A stretch of 64,000 bases of DNA from Smallanthus sonchifolius (Eukaryota; Streptophyta; Magnoliopsida; Asterales; Asteraceae). Shown here in pieces: positions 62,216 through 64,000 of this stretch. The DNA lies in contig CM042027.1 of the NCBI GenBank assembly GCA_023525975.1, forward strand, positions 11,241,001-11,305,000, written 5' to 3'. Every line of letters begins with the position of its first letter. Positions within the stretch are counted from its first letter, which is position 1. A model generated the notes under the pieces. The model saw only the letters and a list, made by a program, of their open reading frames with translations, did not search any database and was not told the origin of the DNA. A program made the translations under genes and the position numbers.

Positions 62216-62802
62216 AAAACTATTATTATAGTAAATCACACCAATGGTTTTTAAGTATTTAGTTTAGAAAGATAGTTAGAGAAATGGGTATCGTTAGTGA
62301 TTGTGTGTCAAAAGTGGTTGTCACGTGGGCGTCAGCTCACTCACGTAAGAAGTATTTTGTTAGTGAGTGTTAGTGAAGGGGTATGGTTAGTGAGTGTGAG
62401 TGATTTCTTTTCAATAAAAATGTTTATTAAAAAAAATTAAATGCATGTGTCCAAAGGTGATTGGTTGGTTTGAAGTCATCAACTTCATCACGAGCGTGAG
62501 CTCACTCACGCAAGACCCACTCACGACTCACTCACGGGTGAGGGGAGCGGTGATCCTATGAGCGTGAGTAGCCAGCTCCCATTCACGAAAGAGTATACAT
62601 GATGCCCTTACTAACATTATTTTGAGGCTTATGATATAAGAAGTCCCTAAATGGGTGTACGCTAAAGTTGGTTAATTTTTTTTCTTCTAAAGACCATTTT
62701 ATTATTTTAATAAGTTAAAGTTATCTTTATTACTATCATAGATTGAAAATATTACATTATGTTATGTTAAAGCGTGTTATATTATGTTATTTTACGTTAT
62801 GT
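62216..62802. other. No gene; CACTCACG-rich stretch
   Basis: Repeated TCACTCACG/CGTGAGTGA words in both orientations (62330-62590) suggest a decayed inverted-repeat element with unclear ends. Confidence 0.3.
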
Positions 62803-63240
62803 TATATTATATCAATTTATTTGCATTATATTGTATACTTTTTATTATTAGATAGTGTTTGGTATGCATTAATGAAGGGTGAAATGGAATGAGTCATTAT
62901 GTTGGAATGAAAACTGTAAATTCAAGCACCGACTAGCTAGGATTTAGTCTGGTGTATAGATCACATGAGCTCCAATGTATAGCCTAATGGAGGTTACTTC
63001 TCTGAACTTCAAGGGAACTCTACACAAAGCAACAACGCGTTAAGGCGTTACAGGGAGGGGATAATCCCTGTATCGGCCCTCCGGCGTGAGAATCAGTATT
63101 GTAGAGTAGGAATAAGGAAAGTTAGGGTGAGAATCGGTGCCTGGCTATACGTTATATATTATATCAATTTATTTGCATTATATTGTATACTTTTTATTAT
63201 TAGGTAGTGTTTGGTATGCATTAATGGAGGGTGGAATGGA
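62803..63240. repeat. ~90-bp direct repeat with unrelated DNA between
   Basis: The segment from TATATTATATCAATTTATTT through TTTGGTATGCATTAATG at 62803-62892 recurs at 63150-63240. About 250 bp of distinct sequence lies between. It lies upstream of an LTR end and may be an internal LTR duplication. Confidence 0.7.
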
Positions 63241-63345
63241 TGAGTCATTACGTTAGAATTTAATTTAATTTATGTTTTGAACGTTTCATTTTCCTATGTA
63301 ACGGATGCTTTTAATTTGAATAATAAATACTATCATATTTAATAG

Positions 63346-63413
63346 ATGATCATGTGCTTATGAACAACCGCGTCAGCCCCCGCGTTTAATCCGCCGCCGG
63401 CCGGGGTGTGACA
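63346..63413 (+). mobile_element. LTR 3' end, relative of the LTR at 1-824
   Basis: AACAACCGCGTCAGCCCC...GGCCGGGGTGTGACA parallels 771-824. No primer-binding site follows, so this is a solo LTR, a 3' LTR or a fragment. The start is not recognised. Confidence 0.6.
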
Positions 63414-64000
63414 CTTCTTGGTTTATAGAATTAAAAGTTTGGAAAATATGGAGGTTTGTGTGTCTGTCGTAAGTAGAGAATAAGAGAAAGATGACTGTGA
63501 CTTTTGTTGAAAGATGGAATGATAATATGTGTAAGGAAGGTATGGTATAAAGTCTTGGAAATGTGATTTGGATTTGAAACAAGTATGGTTCATATCTTAC
63601 ACTAAGTCAAAGAGAAGAAAAAACAATAATACGGGTGGGGCCCTCCTAGTCTTTGCCGTAGGTTTCGAAAGAAAGAAAAAAAATTGAGTTGGTTAATTGA
63701 TAGATGATTAATTATGTAGATATTTAAGTCATTAGAGTATTTAGTCTTGGTTAGGTTTCAAAATGATGATTTAATTTGGTTTAATGCTCTTTATTGCATT
63801 TAAATAAGGGTTAACTAGTTGGTGAAAAATGTCTAATTATAAGATGTATAAATAATAGATACGCTTAATAATATACACACACGATGATAATGTTATACAG
63901 TAAAACCTGAAATTACGCCGTCATGGATTATTTCATGTAACGAGGACTCTAAATATTAAAATTAAATGTAAAAATATAATATAATATTTTATGGGTCTTT
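63414..64000. other. No gene recognised
   Basis: AT-rich sequence to the window end. Confidence 0.4.

Overview
This window is nuclear DNA from a flowering plant. The evidence is GT-AG spliced genes, a full-length PRT6-type N-recognin, tau-class glutathione S-transferases (GSTs), and nested plant transposons of nearly every order. The LTR families and tRNA-derived SINEs look like those of an asterid, perhaps Asteraceae, but that is inference. All exon coordinates are my own reading of splice sites.

Layout. 1-6.4 kb: a gag-pol-less LTR element (LTR end and primer-binding site at 1-840) whose only ORF is split by a 2.8-kb solo LTR. 7.1-11.0 kb: a probable Helitron carrying gene scraps. 11.0-11.8 kb: a pogo/Emigrant-type element. 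11.9-13.7 kb: an intact two-exon tau GST. 14.4-20.9 kb: SINEs, a decayed Ty3/Gypsy element with a solo LTR inside its integrase, and a 205-bp tandem duplication with a Tourist-like MITE in one copy. 21.3-29.9 kb: a second tau GST with a frameshift in exon 1 and a 7.9-kb intron made of a hAT MITE, Helitrons, a SINE and a 3.2-kb LTR element. 30.3-31.4 kb: a Copia remnant and a third, relic GST exon. 31.7-38.8 kb: a tandem segmental duplication of a methyl-CpG-binding-domain (MBD) gene. One copy is broken, and each copy holds a Mutator-like insertion that the other lacks. 40-43 kb: an inverted-repeat element with a G-rich core and a GC-rich MITE. 43.3-48.9 kb: a young but defective Copia element nested in a Helitron, followed by a MITE. 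49.3-58.3 kb, minus strand: a complete 17-exon PRT6 gene. 59.6-64 kb: a Mutator-like MITE, a hAT element, a SINE and LTR debris.

The host genes are unrelated in function. They are stress detoxification (GSTs), reading of DNA methylation (MBD protein) and N-degron protein turnover and oxygen sensing (PRT6). The strongest material for follow-up is the nested insertion record, with several target-site duplications and internal empty-site controls. Next come the MBD duplication, the LTR-element ORF with a coiled coil and C-terminal membrane anchor, and the PCNA-box motif kept in the pogo transposase remnant.
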